A stretch of DNA of 64,000 nucleotides from Allium sativum (Eukaryota > Streptophyta > Magnoliopsida > Asparagales > Amaryllidaceae), in contig CM060915.1 in the NCBI GenBank assembly GCA_030737875.1, positions 901,410,177 through 901,474,176 of the forward strand, written 5' to 3'. Positions 20,531-32,803 of this stretch are shown in pieces. The notes below the pieces were generated by a model. It was not told where the DNA came from and ran no database searches. It was given only the letters and a program-made list of their open reading frames with translations. Both the position numbers and the translations under genes were made by a program. Position 1 is the stretch's first letter; each line of letters begins with the position of its first letter.

Positions 20531-22479
20531 TGTAACGACCCGGAAATTCTGAACCAATTTAAAATTTTTAAATTGGCTATTTTGGTGGATTTTAAATATT
20601 TAAAATAAATATTTTAAATAATAACGACGAAAAGTAAGTTTGAATCGACGTTTGAAAATAAATATAATTATTTCCAATTATAAACAAGTCCTGAAATGGC
20701 GCGGTAGTTTCAAAATTTCAATTCAAATTTTGACTGACTGTACCGGGTGCAAAATAAAACGGATTTGAGTGAAACCAAAAATATTTAAATCTGTTAGTGA
20801 ATTCCTTTCTAACGAATCTGAAAAATTGAAGTTTCATAGCGGGAAACAAAAGTTATGGCCAAATGAATTTTCAGAAAGGTAGCTATAGAGTTTATATAGC
20901 CCATGAAAATGGCCATTTTGCAAACGACCTCGGAATTCGACGAAACCACTTTTGTTGGATCCGGGATGTCAAATTATTGCTAGGTTTCAAATTTCATAAT
21001 TTTTGAAGCTAGTACGTGAGCGTGGCAAAGGAAAATGCGTTTGGTCGATTTCTATTAAATTGGATCGACCAGAAAAGGGCCATTTTTCAAACGGTCTCAG
21101 AATTCGATGAAACTAGTTTTGTTGGGACTGTATCGTCAAAACATAGCGAGATATATTTTTCGGGAATTTTTAGAATTAGTATGTGGCCCCGGCAAATTGA
21201 AATGTACGTTCAGATTAAATATTGGATGTTTTATATTTTAATTTGAAGAAAAACTGACTGAAACAGTCGAATGGGCCTACGAAACCTATCCGATTGTGTT
21301 CGGAATGGGGGTATTTAGCTGGGGACGACAGTCGTTGGGTTTGGATTGGGGTTCGTGTGTGAAAGAGGGTATTTTAGAAATTTAAAAATATATAAATTAA
21401 TAAAAAAATATCATTGGTCCACGCATTCTTCTCTCTCCCCGCTTAAGCTCCAGGCGACGGCGGAAAACATCCAATTCTTCCCTCCTCTTTTTCTCTTCCA
21501 TCTCTCAACGAAAGTAACCGCTCCTTTGGGGAATTTTGAAGAGAATTTAATGCTCTTCAAATCCATATAGGTTTCGCCCCCCAACGATCAGTATTCTTCG
21601 TGAACCGAGCTCAGGAAGTTCTGCCGCTCGTCCTTGTTTTTCGTGCCCTAAGGAGCTTCGAGTTGGCTGACGTGGCAGGTGGGGGAGCACCTCGCGGAAC
21701 TCTACAAGGTGGTGCTTCCTGATCTGGACGAAGTACAACGGATTTGGTTTAAAATCCAGGCCTAGTTAAATAAACTATATTATAGCACTTTAAAGCTCTA
21801 CGGTTTTTGATTTCACTGTAAAATTCATATCTTTTTCGTTCATTGACGAAATTCAGTGAAACAAGAGACAGTGGACTCGTGTGGACGTCTTCTACATTCT
21901 AGAAGAGACCGCATATTTTTCTGAGCCTTCTGCTATTTTTGATGGAGTGGAACCCAATGTGAGATTTCTGAATTATAAACAATATGGAAAACGATGATGT
22001 ATAAATTATATAGTCGATGTATGAGTTATATAAGCGTTGTACACCACATGTATAAGAGTTGTATAAGTTGTACGTTCGATGTATAAGTTATATATGCGTT
22101 GTAAAAATTATATATGTGTTGAATGGATGTGAAATATACTTATATATATATATATATTCGCCCCTCGTCCACAAACCATGGACGATATTTATTGGTTGTG
22201 ATTGGTGTGAAAATTGGTTGATTACGAATGGTTAATTAGAAATGTTTGTGGTTGAAATTGATTGATTGTGGTTGAAAAATACCCGTTTGTGGTTGAGAAT
22301 TATTTGGTTGAAACCACATAGGATTAGTTTGTGGAAATGAAAAAAATATACATGCCGCCTGCGTGCGAACTAGATGCATGAAATCACCATTGTCAAAAGA
22401 AGCGAGGCTTTAAGGTAGAGCGAGGAGCCGTACTAGGGACGGCCCCGGTTTTAACTACCCTGTCGTTATGCTGCCGAAA

Positions 22480-22990
22480 TTTTGAATAATATTCATGTGT
22501 TAGAATTATTTTCTTATGTTGAAACTATATTCGTGTGTTGAATAAAATTCATGTGTTGAATAGAAATTCATTCGTTGAATAGAAATTCATGTGTTGAATG
22601 GTATTCGTGTTTTAAATAAATTGTTTTAACAATAAAAATCACAATTTTATTTTATGCATACGAACTATATAAAACATTCATGTGTTGAATAGAAATTCAT
22701 GTGTTGAATGGTATTCGTGTTTGAAATAAATTGTTTTATAATAAAAATCATAGTTTTATCATCTATATAAACTATATAAAATATTCGTGTTTTGCAATAA
22801 ATTGTTTTATAATAAAAATCATATTTTTATCATCTATATGAACTATATAAAATAGTCGTGTTTTGTAATGAATTGTTATGCAATAAAAATCACATTTTTA
22901 TTATATACATGAATTGTTAAAAAAATAGCGAAGTGTTGAAATAATTGTCGGTTGGATAAAAATATCATTTTTATCAAATGTATGAAAAAA
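22480..22990 (+). repeat. Diverged tandem repeats in LTR E
   Basis: Short units (TGTTGAATAGAAATTCATG) are followed by roughly 65-bp units built on ATTCGTGTTTTG...ATAAATTGTTTTATAATAAAAATCATA...ATGAACTATATAAAA. The matching stretch in the 3' LTR is about 28710-29220, with different unit content, so copy number has changed since insertion. Confidence 0.7.
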
Positions 22991-23014
22991 AAATGGTTTT
23001 GAAATCGAAGAATC

Positions 23015-23500
23015 GATTATATATATATATATATATAATTAAAATATATCGAATAACGAAGCTGCAGTTCATGTTTTGAAACCGTGATTTCAAACGATTA
23101 GTGCGGGAGATCCGACCATCGGATTTTCCCGAAACCGAAACCATTGGGTTCGCCTTGGAAATATCTTTCCAATGACACCCACTTTGTGAAGATCCAACGG
23201 TTGGATTGTCTGGAATGTTTAATTCAAATCTGAAGAAAAACAGCGCTAGAATCGATTATATTTATATATATAAAAATACAATTAAATTAAATCGAATAAC
23301 GACGCTGTTGTTCGTATTTTGAAATCAAAACATCAAACAAGTGTGCCGGGAGATCTGACCGTCAGATTTTCCCAAAAATGGAACCGTTGGATTCGTTTTG
23401 AAAAGATCTTTCTAATGATATAAATTTTGTGAAGATCCAACGGTTAGATTTTCAGATACGTGTAAATCAAATTTGATGAAAAACAGCGCCATGGCCGCGT
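23015..23500 (+). repeat. Duplicated palindrome module in LTR E
   Basis: Two copies of a roughly 230-bp module, each with a TCGAATAACGA block, a palindrome ATCYGACCRTCRGAT (23110-23124, 23353-23367) and a second palindrome ATCCAACGGTTGGAT (23192-23206; ATCCAACGGTTAGAT at 23435-23449). The 3' LTR has the module pair at about 29260-29710. The palindromes could be protein-binding sites. Confidence 0.7.
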
Positions 23501-25353
23501 TATGGCCTGAAGCGTCGTTTGAATAAATTGGCTATTTTTAAATAAATAAAAATAGCGATAAATTATTATAAAATATTCTAAACGATACGGAATATGAAAT
23601 TTAGAAACTAACTGAAGGTTAGCTAAGTCGAATGGTTTCCTGGGTTTTGATCTGATGTTGGTTTCGGCCTTCGGGGTTAATATTTGGGAAATCGTTCTCT
23701 TACTGATTTACGGTTAGTGACTGATGAATTGGAATGAAGCGTGTGTTGTGTTTGTGTAGCACTTGTTAATTATATATGCGAGTTGCTCAGAAAGACCGGG
23801 TTTATCCCATTCTGAACAACAGAATCGACGATAAGAAGTCGAAGATGAAGACGATGGTTGAAGACTGGAGATTTTCACCTCGGTTGAATGGTAACTGATG
23901 TCCTGATTGGGAGGCATCCCGAAATATGGATAATGAGTGGTGATCGTCCAGACGTACGTGGAGATCGATGGGTATGCGAGGTATATAGTGCCTCCGGTTT
24001 TATTCAGACCCAGAACGGACTTGCAAATGGACTGTGTGTCTGACATTGGAATTCATTCTGTCTGATTGATAGCCATCAGTTGCATGGTGTGAATTTCCTG
24101 TGTGGCATGCTAAGATGCAGTGATCAAGGCTTCTATTGAAAACAAAGTCATGTGGTTGATGATCAAAGCACCGCTTGTGTGGCGTAGCTTTGTGTATAAC
24201 GTGAATTCGTAAGCCACACACCCCGGTATAAACCAGAAACGGGAGAGGACCTCAGGGAGGGCATGCGTTTCCTTCTAGCTAGAGGTGGTGTCAGTGCTTG
24301 AACTGGCTGACATTCATATTATTTTCACTTATGTGGTTGTTGCTGTTGTGAGGCGCCTCGGATGTATCGGTGACTATGTGAAGCCGATGGAGTCATTCGT
24401 TGGCTCATTTACGCCCATAAGGGTGGGGAAACGTAGTGTTCAGGAATTTTAATCCACATCGGTGGACCGGCCCTGTCGCCCCAAGGGTCACTCGAGCTCT
24501 GATCCTGAGACATGGGCTAGATTGTCTCGAAGTCGGTAAGGACTATCTTTTGCCTTGGTTCATGACGAAAATCCAATTTCCAAATACGTGACTGTGCGGT
24601 TTTGATTGTATACCTATATATGGCGAATGATATATGGTACCCATGCCGTCTATGATTGATAGTTATGATTGAAATTGTTTTTGAAACTTATAAACACTAG
24701 TAATAAAATCAAATTCTTTTGTTTTATTCGTATCAAGCATATTTTGGCCATTATAAGGTAAAACTCTACCCTCCGGTTTGCGTTGCATTGTGTGATGGGA
24801 ACTGAGTCTTATATTGGATTCATCTTTATAAAAAGCATTGCGATGTTTAAAAGAATTATTTATTTTAAAGCAATGGCAATCCAATGGAGTAAACCTATTC
24901 CGCGAAAGTGGCGCGGTCCTGTGATTAGCCATATTATAAAATGTGTTAAGTAGATTTCTCATACCGGTCCCAAGACTGACTCGTAGTTTGTTTCACTTGC
25001 AAACTCGGGTGCCCTTATTTCTACACGGGCAGCCTTGTCTTCATGTTTTAGCAGGCCCTTTCTGGATAGCTGGAGCTGAAAATGGATTCTATCATTTATC
25101 TCTTTTTATGCTGTTCAGCTTATATTGTACATATATGTTTGTTTTCCGCTGTAGACATTTATGTATAGCTGAACTGTATTTGTACTAAGTATGATCCAAT
25201 ATACTGCGTAACTCTGATGATTATGTTTATCCAGTGTATTATTTGTACATTATCTGGTGTATTTATTTAATTCTGTGCTGCTATTATCTGTTTATGTTTT
25301 ATATTCCAAAGATTACCCTTGCCACCGTCAGTACGGGGTTTGGTGTTGTCACA

Positions 25354-26722
25354 TCGTGGTATCAGAGCTTTGGTTAAGTTTAGCTCTGGTATATAACACA
25401 TTAACGAACTCGTCCGAGATAGAACCAGTAGTGTTCTAGGATGAATAACTCTTTACAGATAGGATCAGTAATATCCTAGTATGAGTATAGCAGAATCAGA
25501 ATAACTCATTAGAAATGGGGTCAGAAGTGCCCCAGAACGAGTTGAGAGTTATATGTTTATAAATAACGTATTTGTGATTATATATATAGTCTGGTTTTAG
25601 AAATATAATTTTTTGATTATATAAAAGATATATATTTGAAAAGTAAAAGAGTATGGGAATTGATTAGTACATTTTTGAAAAGTTAAAAATAAAATTGATT
25701 GTTGTTTGTGTTGTGTGATAGTGGGTTGGATTAATTAAATAATTAGAACGATAGTTAATTTAATCAATAAGAGAATGGAGGGTAGAATTTATTCGATTAA
25801 ATCACACATTGAACTGATTTAAAAATTGATAGAAATATATACATGTGCATCATATATGTTTGACCAGGTAAATGGATAACTGTTGAGTAAAGAAAATATT
25901 TGCGTGCCCGACAAATAGGTAAACCTTAATGAGTTGGATGCGAAATATTATTATATCTACTCCTGTGAATGCCATTGGATGCGTAGTGCTGGTTGTTCTG
26001 TGTGTAATAATAAACGTCGCCATAGGATAGTAACAATTAATTTTGAACTACACTACATGGCATACTTCTTGAAGATAAGCAAACTTCATCATATACCACA
26101 TAAGCATTTGGAGCTTGTGTGACGAGGTTGAAGATTTGCCATACGAGCGAGAGGCTTGTATGGCGATGACTATATTTTACAGGTTGAACTGATGACTGAT
26201 ATAGACCATATAAAAATATAACGGTAAATTGCCAAATTAATAAAAAAAACCACACGGGTCTGGAGTTGACAATAATCACGTCCCTCTAGTTATTAGAGAC
26301 GGCACATGTATTATTTATTTCCCAGACGGGACGAGGTGACGAGAATTTATTCTCTGGAGCAATTAAAAATACACACTCCCTCAGGCTTGGATATGGTGAC
26401 GAGAATTTATTCTCTGGAGTTATTATCTATACACGCTCCTCTGTAAACACCAGAATATATCACTATAAATATGTGTATGCTTTATAGGATTTATTAGGTA
26501 CCTAATACAGCCCAATAAATTTCCAAACCCCTCCCCGTACAAAGGAGGTTATGGCGAATTTTTTTGAAAATTCCGGGTGTTAGCCAAATTTTTGAAGAAT
26601 TTGAAAATTCTCAGAAATTGAAAAGTTGGAGAATGGAAGCCAAATTGGAAGTAGAGTTGATTAATCAAACCACTTTCGACTTTGTTCCTTTTCGGGGATG
26701 AAAAGTTTTAAGTGGGGGAGAT
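25354..26722 (+). other. Non-coding interior of element E
   Basis: It starts with the primer site TGGTATCAGAGC (25357-25368) and ends with the purine tract AAGTGGGGGAGAT (26710-26722). Between them the longest frame is about 62 codons and unlike any retroelement protein. Two copies of GGTGACGAGAATTTATTCTC (26336, 26396), each containing the inverted repeat GAGAATTTATTCTC, lie about 60 bp apart. A related word occurs at 52096. Confidence 0.85.
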
Positions 26723-29700
26723 TGTAACGACCTGGAAAATCTGAACCAATTTACAATTTTTAAATTGGCTATTTTGGTGGATTTTAAATATTTAAAATAA
26801 ATATTTTAAATAATAACGACGAAAAGTAAGTTTGAATCGACGTTTGAAAATAAATATAATTATTTCTAATTATAAACAAGTCCTGAAATGGCGCGGTAGT
26901 TTCAAAATTTCAATTCAAACTTTGACTGACTGTACCGAGTGCAAAATAAAACGGATTTGAGTGAAACAAAAAATATTTAAATCTGTTAGTGAATACCTTT
27001 CTAATGAATCTGAAAATTCGAAGTTTCATAGCGGGAAGCAAAAGTTATGGCCCAATGAATTTTCAGAAAGGTCGTTATAGAGTTTATATAGCCCGTGAAA
27101 ATGGCCATTTTGCAAACGACCACGGAATTCATCGAAACCACTTTTGTTGAATCCGGGATGTCAAATTATTGCTAGGTTCAAATTTCATAATTTTTGAAGC
27201 TAGTATGTGAGCGTGGCAAAGGAAAATGCGTTTGGTCGATTTCTATTAAATTGGATCGACCAGAAAAGGGCCATTTTTCAAACAGTCTCAGAATTCGACG
27301 AAACTAGTTTTGTTGGGACCGTATCGTCAAAACATAGCTAGATATATTTTTCGGGAATTTTTAGAATCAGTATGTGGCCCTGGCAAATTGAAATGTACGT
27401 TCAAATTAAATACTGAATGTTTTATGTTTTAATTTGAAGAAAAAATTACTGAAACAGTCGAATGGGCCTACAAAACATATCCCATTGTGTTTTGAATGGG
27501 GGTATTTAGCTAGGGACGACAGTCATTGGGTTTGGATTGGGGTTCGTGTGTGAAAGAGGGTATTTTAGAAATTTAAAAATATATAAATTAATAAAAAAAT
27601 ATCATTGGTCCACGCATTCTTCTCTCTCCCCGCTTAAGCTCCAGGCGACGACGGAAAACATCTGATTCTTTCCTCCTCTTTTTCTCTTCCATCTCTCAAC
27701 GAAAGTATCCGCTCCTTTGGGGAATTTTGAAGAGAATTCAATGCTCTTCAAATCCATATAGGTTTCACCCCCCAACGATCAGTATTCTTCGTGAACCGAG
27801 CTCAGGAAGTTCCGCCGCTCGTCCTTGTCTTTCGTGCCCTGGGGAGCTTCGAGTTGGCTGACGTGGAAGGTGGGGGAGCGGCTCGCGGAGCTCTACAAGG
27901 TGGTGCTTCCTGATCTAGACGAAGTACAACGGATTTGGTTTAAAATCCAGACCTAGTTTTGAAGATTTAAAAGGAGGTAACGGCCTATTTTAAATAAACT
28001 ATATTATAGCACTTTAAAGCGCTACGGTTTTTGATTTCACTGTAAAATTCATATCTTTTCCGTTTATTGACGAAATTCGGTGAAGCAAGAGACAGTGGAC
28101 TCGTGTGGACGTTTTCTACATTCTAGAAGAGACCACATATTTTTCTGAGCCTTCTGCTATTTTTGATGGAGTGGAACGCAATGTGAGATTTTTGAATTAT
28201 AAACGATGTGGAAAACGACGATGTATAAATTATATAGTCGATGTATGAGTTATATAAGCATTGTACACCACATGTATAAGCATTGTATAAGTTGTATGTT
28301 CGATGTATAAGTTATATATGCGTTGTAAAAATTATATATGTGTTGAATGGAAGTGAAATATACTTATATATATATACTCCCCTCATCCACAAACCATGGA
28401 CGATATTTATTGGTTGTGATTGGTATGAAAATTGGTTGATTAAGAATGGTTAATTAGACTTGTTTGTGGTTGAAATTGATTGATTGTGGTTGAAAAATAC
28501 CCGTTTGTGGTTGAGAATTATTTGGTTGAAACCACATAGGATTAGTTTTTGGAAATGAAAAAAATATATATGCCGCCTGCGTGCGAACTAGATGCATGAA
28601 ATCCCCATTGTCAAAAGCTGCGAGGCTTTAAGGTAGAGCGAGGAGCCGTACTAGGGACGGCCCCGGTTTTAACTACCCTGCCGTTATGTTGCCGAAATTT
28701 TGAATAATATTCATGTGTTAGAATTATTTTCATATGTTGAAACTATATTCGTGTGTTGAATAGAAATTCATGTGTTGAATAGAAATTCATTCGTTGAATA
28801 GAAATTAATGTGTTGAAAGGTATTCGTGTTTTAAATAAATTATTTTAACAATAAAAATCTCATTTTTATTTTATATATATGAACTATAGAAAACATTCAT
28901 GTGTTGAATAGAAATTCATTCGTTGAATAGAAATTCATGTGTTGAATGGTATTCGTGTTGGAAATAAATTGTTTTATAATAGCAATCATATTTTTATCAT
29001 CTATATAAACTATATAAAATATTCGTGTTTTGCAATAAATTGTTTTATAATAAAAATCATATTTTTATCATCTATATGAACTATATAAAATAGTCGTGTT
29101 TTGAAATGAATTGTTTTGCAATAAAAATCAAATTTTTATTATATACATGAATTGTTAAAAAAAATAAAGTGTTGAAATAATTGTCGGTTGGATAAAAATA
29201 TCATTTTTATCAGATGTATGAAAAGAAAATGGTTTTGAAATCGAAGAATCGATTATATTTATATATATATATATATATAATTAAAATATATCGAATAACG
29301 AAGCTGTAGTTCGTGTTTTGAAACCGTGATTTCGAACAATTAGTGCGGGAGATCCGACCATCGGATTTTCCCGAAACTGAAACCGTTGGGTTCGCCTTGA
29401 AAATATCTTTCCAACGACACCCACTTTGTGAAGATCCAACGGTTGGATTGTCAGGAATGTTTAATTAAAATCTGAAGAAAAACAGCGCCAGAATCGATTA
29501 TATATATATATATAATTAAATTAAATTGAATAACGATGCTGCAGTTCGTATTTTGAAATCGAAACTTCAAACGAATGTACCGGTAGATCCGACCGTCGGA
29601 TTTTCCCAAAACTGGAACCGTTGGATTGGTGTTGTAAAATCTTTCTAATGATATAAATTTTGTGAAGATCCAACGGTTAGATTTTCAGATATGTGTAAAT

Positions 29701-31590
29701 CAAATCTGAAGTAAAACAGCGCCACGACCGCATTATGGCTTGAAGCGTCGTTTGAATAAATTGGCTATTTTTAAATAAATAAAAATAGCGATAAATCGTA
29801 ATAAAATATTATAAACAATATGGAATATGAAATTTAGAAACTAACTGAAGGTTAGCTAAGTCGAATGGTTTCCTGGGTTTTGATCTGATGTTGGTTTCGG
29901 CCTTCGGGGTTAATATTTGGGAAATCGTTCTCTTACTGATTTACGGTTAGTGACTGATGAATTGGAATGAAGCGTTTGTTGTGTTTGTGTAGCACTTGTT
30001 AATTATATACGCGAGTTGCTCAGACAGACCGGGTTTATCCCATTCTGAACAACAGAATCGACGATAAGAAGTCGAAGATGAAGACGATGGCTGAAGACCG
30101 GAGATTTTCACCTCGGTTGGATAGTAACTGATGTCCTGATTAGGAGGCATCCCGAAATATGGATAACGAGTGGTGATCGTCCAGACGTACGTGGAGATCG
30201 ATGGGTATGCGAGGTATATAGTGCCTCCGGTTTCATTCAGACCCAGAACGGACTTGCAAATGGACTGTGTGTCTGACATTGGAATTCATTATGTGTGATT
30301 GATAGCCATCAGTTGCATGGTGTGAATTGCCTGTGTGGCATGCTAAGATGCAGCGATCAAGGCTTCTGTTGAAAAGCAAATTCTTGTGGTTGATTATCAA
30401 AGCACCGCTTTCGTGGCGTAACTTTGTGTATAACGTGAATTCGCGAGCCTCACACCCCGGTATGTACCAGAAACGATAGAGAACCTCAGGGAGGGCATGC
30501 GTTTCCTTCTAGCTAGAGGTGGTGTCAGTGCTTGAACTGGCTGTCATTTATATTATTTTCACCTATGTGGTTGTTGCTGTTGGGAGGCGCCTCGGATATA
30601 TCGGTGACTATGTGAAACCGATGGAGTCATTCGTTGGCTCATTTACGCCCCCAAAGGGCGGGGAAACGTAGTGTTTCGGAATTTTAATCCACATCGGTGG
30701 ACCGGCCCTGTCGCTCCAAGGGTCACTCGAGCTTTGATCCTGAGACATGGGCTAGATTGTCTTGAAGTCGGTAAGGACTATCTTTTGCCTTGGTTCATGA
30801 CGGAAATCCAATTTCCAAATATGTGACTGTGCGGTTTTGATTGTATACCTATATATGGTGACATGATATATGGTACCCATGTCGTCTATGATTGATAGTT
30901 ATGATTGAAATTGTTTTTTAAAACTTATAAACACTAGTAATAATATCAAATTATTATTTTTATTCGCATCAAGCATATTTTGGCCATTATAAGGTAAAAC
31001 TCTATCCTCCGGTTTGCGTTGCATTGTGTGATGGGAACTGAGTCTTATATTGGCTTCATCTTTATAAAAAGCTTTGTGAAGTTTAAAAGAATTATTTGTT
31101 TTAAAGCACTGGCAATCCAATGGAGTAAACCTGTTCTGCGAAAGTGGCGTGGTCCTGTGATTAGCCATATTATAAAATGTGTTAAGTAGATTTCTCATAC
31201 CAGTCCCATGACTGACTCGTAGTTTGTTTCACTTGCAAACTCGGTTGCCCTTATTTCTACACGGGCAGCCTTGTCTTCAGGTTTTAGCAGGCTCTTTCTG
31301 GATAGCTGGAGCTGAAGATGGATTCTATCATTTATCTCTTTTTATGTTGTTCAGCTCCTATTGTACATATTATGTTTTTTTTCCGCTGTAGACATTTATG
31401 TATAGCTGAACTGTATTTGTGCTAAGTATGATCCTGTATACTGCGTAACTCTGATGAGTATGTTTATCCAGTGTATTATTTGTAAATTATCTGGTGTATT
31501 TATTTAATTCTGTGCTGCTATTATCTGTTTATGTGTTATATTCCTAAGATTGCCCTTGCCACCGTCAGTGCGGGGTTTGGGGTCGTCACA
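26723..31590 (+). repeat. 3' LTR of element E (4868 bp)
   Basis: Starts TGTAACGACC and ends GGGTCGTCACA. It aligns end to end with the 5' LTR by eye, with many substitutions and small indels. One visible indel is a short segment near 27960-27990 absent from the 5' copy. Confidence 0.9.
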
Positions 31591-31995
31591 TCCGCACCCC
31601 AGCCGCACCCGATACGCAGTACATCACACAGAAGCCACACCCCTGCTTCCTAGCTTGCAAATCAGACCAAAGCCAACAAAATTCTAGAACAAAATAAGAA
31701 TAGGGAATTAAACAGCACAACTGAAAATGTATTACATGCAGAGCCTAAATTCAACAACCCACTTATAAATAATATGAAGTAAAGGGATCCTAGCAATTAC
31801 TTCAATTCAGCCCAGAAATGAACACAAACCTGCAACTAGTAAGACAAGCAACATGCATACAGGATAAGCACATAATGTAGGACCTGAAAACAAATAGCAA
31901 TAGCATCATTCCTGAGAATAGCAAACAAGACAACAAAATAAGTCAACAATAAAAATATAAAGTTGCTAATAAGATGATGAAGGGAAAAGTGCAGA

Positions 31996-32130
31996 TTACT
32001 TTGTCAAATCGGACTCTATTTGCCTAAGCTCTTTGTTGCATATGTACACTTTGCCTGAATGTTCGATTTTAACAAATGATATGAAGTCAAGAAAAGCTGG
32101 TTTGAAAAGAACATCATAAGATTTGTTTGA
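31996..32130 (-). pseudogene. Exon-like remnant 1 in CACTA right half
   Basis: 45 codons are open on the minus strand and end at TAA (31996-31998). The predicted peptide has balanced composition (Asp, Lys, Glu, Cys, Tyr, Phe) and looks like genuine protein, unlike nearby frames. The family is not recognised. It lies on the same strand as two further remnants upstream. Confidence 0.35.
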
Positions 32131-32610
32131 TTATATGCTAAATGTATTTAAGCCTTCAAGTATAAGAATCGACTGCATCAACAAAAGAATATGCTTACAA
32201 TAAATGTTGACAAGTTCAGGATGTGGTTAAATTTCTGTAAGCTTCATATCTTAAAATAAGTACACAACATCATATCCTAAAATACGGTTTATGTTTCTTT
32301 TAACAACGTAACAATTTTATTAAATAAAGAAGTTTGAGTTGGAGCTGTGTAATTAGATATTAGTGAAGTATCTACAAACTATGGCACAAATGCAACTAAA
32401 ACTCTTATATTATCCTATGTTTAGTTTGGGAATAAGTGCAAGTAAAACTTGAAAAAAAAAAGAACAAATGAAACTAAATTCAAAATAATATTGTGAATCG
32501 CGGATATGACATAGACTAATGAAGAATTATAGTGAAATGACTTTTTAAAATGAGTACAACTAAGCCAATGAAAAAAAAGCATAAAGAAGCCTAAAGAATA
32601 CTGTGAATAC

Positions 32611-32690
32611 CTCACTTCGGCTCTGTTGCACAAGTCCTCAGGCCTTTTACTGTTTTCAGAAGCCACAACCACAGTTATTTCTCTTTCTTT
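32611..32690 (-). pseudogene. Exon-like remnant 2 in CACTA right half
   Basis: An open, Lys/Glu/Arg-rich stretch on the minus strand ends at a donor-like GTGAG/GTATTC at 32610/32611. It may belong to the same former gene as 31996-32130 and 32697-32803. Unrecognised. Confidence 0.3.
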
Positions 32691-32696
32691 AAAACA

Positions 32697-32803
32697 CTAG
32701 TCATTCATCTGATATCGATACACCATTTCACCGTAAAGGTCCATAAACTCTATAAAAGCATATGATTCAACCAATGCCATGAGCATACCAAATGATTCAT
32801 GTG
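32697..32803 (-). pseudogene. Exon-like remnant 3 in CACTA right half
   Basis: On the minus strand an acceptor-like GTCATAG precedes 32803, followed by 34 open codons to TAG (32697-32699). The peptide is rich in Met, Glu and aromatic residues and reads like an amphipathic helix. Not recognised. It could be captured host sequence or decayed transposase. Confidence 0.35.

Larger units (their letters stand above)
20531..25353 (+). repeat. 5' LTR of element E (4823 bp)
   Basis: Starts TGTAACGACC and ends GTTGTCACA. It contains a TATA-like TATAAATTA near 21389, (AT)n tracts, about 500 bp of GTGTTGAATAGAAATTC-type repeats, a duplicated palindrome module (23015-23500) and TTCCGCTG at 25144-25151. 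It lacks the hairpin pair of the chromovirus LTRs. The 110-aa and 99-aa minus-strand ORFs found in both LTRs reflect LTR duplication and look like chance frames. Confidence 0.9.
20531..31590 (+). mobile_element. Non-autonomous LARD-like LTR retrotransposon, element E
   Basis: Two 4.8-kb LTRs with TGTAACGACC...GGTCGTCACA ends (the 5' copy ends TTGTCACA) flank a 1369-bp interior with a tRNA-Met primer site and a purine tract but no gag, protease or polymerase frame. Flanking 5-mers GCCGC (20526-20530) and TCCGC (31591-31595) match at 4 of 5. A large LTR element with replication sites and no genes fits the LARD class, mobilised by proteins of another element. The LTRs differ visibly in substitutions and small indels, so E is older than A. 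Confidence 0.88.
8024..31654. mobile_element. Probable hAT-like fold-back element, split by A and E
   Basis: The left end (8024 on) reads TAGAAAGCAAGG and then G-rich GGGTGCGG blocks. The right end (to 31654) reads as the complement, CCCTGCTTCCTA, preceded by C-rich CCGCACCC blocks. Flanking 8-mers ATGCAAAT (8016-8023) and TTGCAAAT (31655-31662) match at 7 of 8 bases, the size of a hAT target duplication. Removing A and E leaves about 1 kb, a non-autonomous size. The terminal repeats are imperfect and two extra bases (GC) sit at the right edge, so the superfamily call is tentative. Confidence 0.42.

Noticed and set aside
23714..24046. 110-codon minus-strand ORF present in both E LTRs (also 29947-30279)
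   Set aside because: Its persistence follows from LTR duplication. No recognisable domain, no flanking gene structure, and it runs antisense to the element.
31440..31470. CTGATGAG near the end of the E 3' LTR as a hammerhead ribozyme core
   Set aside because: No GAAA core or flanking helices at the right distance, and the aligned 5' LTR lacks CTGATGAG.
20531..31590. Two independent solo LTRs instead of one element E
   Set aside because: A primer-binding site directly follows the first copy and a purine tract directly precedes the second, and flanking 5-mers match at the outer ends.
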